NCBI GenBank assembly: GCA_903889785.1
Contig: CAISYT010000050.1
Location: 1-7,382 of the forward strand
DNA length: 7,382 nucleotides
Reading direction: 5' to 3'
Source of the DNA: an uncultured Caulobacterales bacterium
Lineage (GTDB): Bacteria > Pseudomonadota > Alphaproteobacteria > Caulobacterales > Caulobacteraceae
Below the pieces are notes generated by a model that did no database searches, was not told the DNA's origin, and saw only the letters and a list, made by a program, of their open reading frames with translations. The first letter of the stretch is position 1; each line of letters opens with the position of its first letter. A program made the position numbers and the translations under genes. Below, one piece after another: positions 5,985-7,382 of this stretch.

Positions 5985-6254
5985 CTAGAGCTCCAGATGC
6001 GCCATCTGTGTCAGCCAGGCCGCAACGCCGGCCAGGGCATGCTTATTCACCGCATAGAACCGCCGTTGCGCCACAGGGCGCACGGTCACCAAACCCGTAT
6101 CGCGCAGCACTTTCAGATGCTGAGACACCGCTGGGGCAGTGCAGTTGAACTGTTCGCAGATTTCGGCCACCGGCTGTTCGCCATCGGCCAGGAAGGCGAT
6201 GATCTGGCGTCGCGTCGGGTCGGCCAGGGCTGTGAAGGCGGCGGAAACGGTCAT
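5985..6254 (-). CDS. ArsR/SmtB-family winged-helix transcriptional regulator
   Basis: An 89-residue single-domain ArsR-family protein. It opens with the typical FTALADPTRRQIIAFLADGE (7-26), then the helix-turn-helix PVAEICEQFNCTAPAVSQHLKVLRDTGLV (28-56), in which PAVSQHLKVL is the recognition helix, and the beta-wing VRPVAQRRFYAVN (58-70). The C-terminal helix AGVAAWLTQM would support dimerisation. Such proteins are usually homodimeric repressors released by a metal, a thiol-reactive compound or another small ligand. Here C33 and C38 (EICEQFNC) sit in the region where ArsR proteins carry metalloid-binding cysteines, but the CxC pattern is absent, so the ligand is unknown. It lies between a helicase gene (59 bases upstream) and tyrA (46 bases downstream), all on the same strand. 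Self-regulation, or control of tyrA, is an inference from position only. Confidence 0.85.
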   Translation of the reverse strand: MTVSAAFTALADPTRRQIIAFLADGEQPVAEICEQFNCTAPAVSQHLKVLRDTGLVTVRPVAQRRFYAVNKHALAGVAAWLTQMAHLEL

Positions 6255-6298
6255 GGGCCATTACCAAAGCTCAGGCGCGCTGTGACTGCAAGTTAAGC

Positions 6299-6314
6299 GT
6301 GGGCTTAGGCCCGC
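6299..6314 (-). terminator. Possible weak hairpin terminator after the helicase gene
   Basis: An inverted repeat GGGC-TTAG-GCCC (6301-6312), extended by one G-T and one G-C pair, abuts the helicase TAG stop. Read on the minus strand it is followed by ACGCTTAACTT, a poor T-tract, so termination would be partial at best. It could instead be an operator for the adjacent ArsR-like regulator. Confidence 0.25.
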
Positions 6315-7382
6315 TATTGGGTGAGAAAAGCCTTGGTCGACTCGATCGCCTCAACCAAGCTCATGCGCTGGATTTCCACCCCATCCGGCAGGCCGGAAAA
6401 CAGTCGTGTCGGCGAGGACGCGTCGAGCATCACAAAGACCCCCTTATCGTCGGCACGGCGGATCAAGCGTCCGAAGGCCTGGCTGATACGGGCTCGCGCC
6501 AGGGCGTCATCATAGCCCTTGCCGCCAAACCGCACGCGGCGGGCCTTGTGCAACAGATCCGGGCGCGGCCAGGGAATACGGTCAAACACCAAAAGGCGCA
6601 GGCTGCGGCCTGGCACATCCACGCCATCGCGGATCGCGTCGGTGCCCAGCAAACAGCTGTCCTCTTCGGCGCGGAAGATGTCCACCAGCGCCCCCGCCTC
6701 CAGCGGATCGACATGCTGGCCGTAGAGCGCCAGGCCCTTGGTGGCCAGGGCCGCGGCGATCAGGTCATGCACCGCGCGCAGGCGACGGATGGCGGTGAAC
6801 AGGCCAACCGCCCCACCCCCGGCGGCCAAGAACAGTTCGCGCATGGCGGCGGCAACCTGACGGGGATCCTCCCGGCCAACATCTGTGACCACAAAGGCGC
6901 GCGCATGATGGGCATAGTCGAACGGCGAGGCGACACGCAGGGTCTTGGGCCGGTCGGGGAATCGGGCTGCGCCGGTGCGCATCTCGGCAAGGGCGAACGG
7001 ATCGTCCAACGTATTGTCGGCCAAGGTCGCACTGGTCACAAGCACGCCATGCGCTGGCGACAGCACCGCCGCATGCAGCGGCTCGGTAGGATCGACCCAA
7101 TGGCGGCGGGCCGCAGCGTCCACCACCCGGCCATAGAGGAAGGTCGCCTCGAACCAATCCACGAAATCGGGATCGTCGGCGCTATCATCGTCGATAGCGC
7201 ACAGCATGCCGCGCCAGGCGGGCAGGGTCATGCGCGCCCGGCGGTCCAGGCCCCGGAGCACCCCTTCAATCCGCCCGCGCTCGGCGCCGGTCAGGGTCTC
7301 GGCGCCCTGGTCCAGCAGGTCCTCCAGGGTCCGGGTCAGGGCCAGGAGGGGCGCCTCGATGTCCGCCAGGGCCGAGGCGACC
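6314..7382 (-). CDS. DinG/XPD-like ATP-dependent DNA helicase, C-terminal part
   Basis: The last 355 residues of a superfamily 2 helicase whose start lies beyond the window; the frame is open to base 7382. The visible part holds motif III TSATLADN (7036-7013), motif V LGTDAIRDGVDVPGRSLRLLVFDRIPWPRP (about 6649-6560) and motif VI QAFGRLIRR (6481-6455), the standard order for the second RecA-like domain of the DinG/XPD/YoaA group. These are DNA helicases that open duplexes or clear R-loops and stalled structures; many carry an iron-sulfur cluster in the N-terminal half, which cannot be seen here. Motif V has RDGVD where E. coli DinG-type proteins have WEGVD, a variant I recall in alphaproteobacterial homologues. 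The protein ends with a short tail (FLTQ) at a TAG. It precedes the arsR-like gene by 59 bases. Confidence 0.85.
   Translation of the reverse strand, partial: VASALADIEAPLLALTRTLEDLLDQGAETLTGAERGRIEGVLRGLDRRARMTLPAWRGMLCAIDDDSADDPDFVDWFEATFLYGRVVDAAARRHWVDPTEPLHAAVLSPAHGVLVTSATLADNTLDDPFALAEMRTGAARFPDRPKTLRVASPFDYAHHARAFVVTDVGREDPRQVAAAMRELFLAAGGGAVGLFTAIRRLRAVHDLIAAALATKGLALYGQHVDPLEAGALVDIFRAEEDSCLLGTDAIRDGVDVPGRSLRLLVFDRIPWPRPDLLHKARRVRFGGKGYDDALARARISQAFGRLIRRADDKGVFVMLDASSPTRLFSGLPDGVEIQRMSLVEAIESTKAFLTQ

Overview
The window is high-GC, densely coded DNA with GTG starts and few strong Shine-Dalgarno sites. Its gene content is typical of an alphaproteobacterium: ftsX followed by a YdcF-like gene and a plsC-like gene, a ChaC-type cyclotransferase, a DUF2125 protein, and a chorismate mutase next to hisC. 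I cannot place it to order; Rhodospirillales and Caulobacterales would both fit. There is no sign of mobile DNA, tRNA, rRNA or CRISPR, and no intergenic stretch exceeds about 61 bases.

Left part (2-1639, + strand): the end of ftsX (cell division), then an ElyC/SanA/YdcF-type DUF218 membrane protein, then a PlsC-family lysophospholipid acyltransferase. The genes are 16 bases apart or overlap by 4 bases, so this is an envelope operon. Centre-left: a ChaC-like gamma-glutamylcyclotransferase on the minus strand (1644-2177) meets plsC tail to tail. It diverges from a DUF2125 membrane-anchored protein on the plus strand (2208-3239).

Centre (3243-5204, + strand): a candidate promoter, then a chorismate mutase with a shrunken prephenate-dehydratase/ACT-like tail, and 2 bases later hisC. 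Right part (minus strand): a partial DinG-like helicase, a small ArsR-family repressor and a short plant-like TyrA dehydrogenase. The tyrA stop overlaps the hisC stop in one CTAG.

Together, the mutase (chorismate to prephenate), a HisC-family aminotransferase and TyrA suggest a tyrosine route, possibly through arogenate. TyrA keeps an Asp at the position that marks arogenate-specific enzymes. The most notable points are this TyrA and the degenerate tail of the chorismate mutase. I found no convincing undescribed multi-gene system; most of the window is ordinary chromosomal housekeeping.
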